Shown here in pieces: positions 62,949 through 64,000 of a DNA stretch of 64,000 nucleotides (its first letter is position 1; each line of letters opens with the position of its first letter). This DNA comes from Paenibacillus durus ATCC 35681 (GTDB lineage: Bacteria > Bacillota > Bacilli > Paenibacillales > Paenibacillaceae): positions 1,736,001 through 1,800,000 of the forward strand of contig NZ_CP011114.1 in NCBI RefSeq assembly GCF_000993825.1, given 5' to 3'. The notes below the pieces were generated by a model, which did not search any database, had not been told where the DNA came from, and saw only the letters and a list, made by a program, of their open reading frames with translations. The translations under genes and the position numbers were made by a program.

Positions 62949-63854
62949 ATGCCTGAAGGTGTAATCGTTAAGGCTTTAAGCGGTTATTATTATGTGAAAC
63001 CGCTCCGGGAAGGAAAGATCTCTCCGGAGGATGAAATCGTTCAGTGCAGAGCCCGTGGTATTTTTAAGAAGAGAGGCCAGTCTCCTCTGGTCGGTGACAG
63101 GGTCATTTATTCCTTGACCGAGAATGGAGAGGGGACGGTAGATGAACTCCACCCCCGCGATTCCGAACTGATTCGTCCGCCCGTGGCGAATGTTACGCTG
63201 GCGGTGCTGTTGTTCTCCGTCCGGGAACCGGACCTGAATCTGCAGCTTCTCGATAAATTTCTCGTGCACATCGAGCATTCCGGATTGGACACGATCATCG
63301 TGCTGACCAAACAGGATTTGGCGGAAGAGGACGGGAAGAGCATCGCTCATGTTAAAGAACTGTATGAGCGGATTGGTTATGAGGTGATGGTGACAAGCTC
63401 GCGGACGGGCTCGGGCAGCGAGGAACTCCGGAAGCGGCTCGCAGGCGCAATCAGCGTATTCGCCGGTCAATCCGGCGTAGGCAAATCTTCGCTGCTTAAC
63501 CGGCTGGTTCCCGGTCTTTCTCTGGAGACCAGCGAGATCAGCATGCGGCTGGGGCGGGGACGGCACACGACGCGGCATGTCGAGCTGATGGATATCGGCG
63601 ATGGAGGTTATGTGGCGGATACGCCCGGCTTCAGCCAGTTGGATTTTCTGGAGCTTGGAGTGGAGGAGCTGTCTTCCTGCTTCCGCGAGTTTGTTCCATT
63701 TGCGGCGGAATGTAAATTCCGCGGCTGCAGCCACCTTCATGAACCGGGCTGCCGAGTAATCGAGGCCTTGGAGGCCGGAGAGATTTCGGACAGCCGCTAT
63801 GAGCACTACAAGCTGTTTTTTAATGAAATGAAAGACAAGAAGCGGAGGTACTGA
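62949..63854 (+). CDS. rsgA: Ribosome small-subunit-dependent GTPase A
   Basis: 301 aa circularly permuted GTPase (YjeQ/CpgA) for 30S maturation. OB fold at the N-terminus; G4 LTKQDL, P-loop GQSGVGKSS at about 173, G3 DTPGF, in permuted order. The C-terminal zinc module is CKFRGCSHLHEPGC. GAGAGGAAGG before the ATG. PrkC substrate in B. subtilis and in the same gene run. Confidence 0.96.
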   Translation: MPEGVIVKALSGYYYVKPLREGKISPEDEIVQCRARGIFKKRGQSPLVGDRVIYSLTENGEGTVDELHPRDSELIRPPVANVTLAVLLFSVREPDLNLQLLDKFLVHIEHSGLDTIIVLTKQDLAEEDGKSIAHVKELYERIGYEVMVTSSRTGSGSEELRKRLAGAISVFAGQSGVGKSSLLNRLVPGLSLETSEISMRLGRGRHTTRHVELMDIGDGGYVADTPGFSQLDFLELGVEELSSCFREFVPFAAECKFRGCSHLHEPGCRVIEALEAGEISDSRYEHYKLFFNEMKDKKRRY

Positions 63855-63857
63855 CCT

Positions 63858-64000
63858 ATGATCAAAATTGCTCCTTCCATACTATCGGCGGACTTCGCTG
63901 CACTCGGCGCCGAAGTGGCCGAGGTTGAAGCCTCCGGTGCGGACTGGATTCATGTGGACGTGATGGACGGCCATTTCGTGCCTAATATTACACTCGGTCC
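63858..64000 (+). CDS. rpe: Ribulose-phosphate 3-epimerase (3' end missing)
   Basis: First 47 codons: [39 protein letters not shown]. This holds the Ser, His and Asp residues of the metal-dependent active site of Rpe. Starts 3 bases after the rsgA stop, with GGAGG upstream, so it is the next gene in the operon, as in B. subtilis. Runs off the window. Confidence 0.95.
   Translation, partial: MIKIAPSILSADFAALGAEVAEVEASGADWIHVDVMDGHFVPNITLG

Noticed and set aside
1..64000. Search for phage, IS elements, CRISPR arrays, toxin-antitoxin pairs, tRNA or rRNA genes
   Set aside because: No transposase, integrase, Cas gene, regular spacer array or tRNA-like fold was seen; the window reads as core chromosome.

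Overview
The window looks like chromosomal DNA of a spore-forming Firmicute, most likely a Paenibacillus. The evidence is three spore-germinant receptor genes, CcpA/cre control, T-box control of tyrS, an S4-type rpsD leader, frequent TTG/GTG starts behind strong AGGAGG sites, and several blocks whose order follows Bacillus subtilis. GC content is moderate, roughly 50-55% by eye. No phage, IS element, CRISPR array, tRNA or rRNA was seen.

Regions. (1) 1-3485: end of a GlcNAc-type PTS EIICBA gene coupled directly to a PTS Enzyme I gene, with no HPr gene between. (2) 3550-7621: an L,D-transpeptidase, an ECF sigma/anti-sigma pair, a DJ-1/PfpI protein and a small zinc-finger-like protein. (3) 7622-20795: an unexplained, probably structured leader region, then ccpA, mtnN, acsA (with a full-match cre), a large class A PBP with FN3 domain, T-box-tyrS, rpsD with a long leader, a GAF-GAF-GGDEF protein (DgcP/YtrP-like) and a lipoprotein. 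This resembles the ccpA-acsA-tyrS-rpsD-ytrP neighbourhood of B. subtilis. (4) 20894-37110: M29 aminopeptidase, an HPr-like protein lacking the catalytic His, ylaN, a Ca2+/H+ exchanger, an Asp23 protein, ftsW, yugN, an M20 hydrolase, a CBS protein, a bacterial XPB helicase coupled to its usual partner, ylbF, ylbG, a second GGDEF protein, a hypothetical, LysR, GNAT and PHP proteins. (5) 37255-64000: the ylo-type block (rqcH, divergent Ca2+ P-type ATPase, yicC/yloC, remA, gmk, rpoZ, coaBC, priA, def, fmt, rsmB, rlmN, prpC, prkC, rsgA, rpe) with dapF, a gerABC-type operon and yitJ inserted after the ATPase.

How genes fit together: carbon metabolism (PTS EII/EI, CcpA, Crh-like HPr, acsA with cre); envelope growth (class A PBP, FtsW, L,D-transpeptidase, PrkC/PrpC); translation and its quality control (tyrS, rpsD, def, fmt, rsmB, rlmN, rsgA, rqcH); and c-di-GMP or biofilm regulation (two GGDEF proteins, YlbF, RemA).

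The observations I consider most worth follow-up are a three-copy hairpin repeat whose arms co-vary between copies (one copy lies in the leader of a GGDEF gene), the unexplained structured region before ccpA, a perfect cre site before acsA and a cre-like site at the ccpA promoter, and the His-less HPr paralogue whose N-terminus is a 6-bp tandem repeat.
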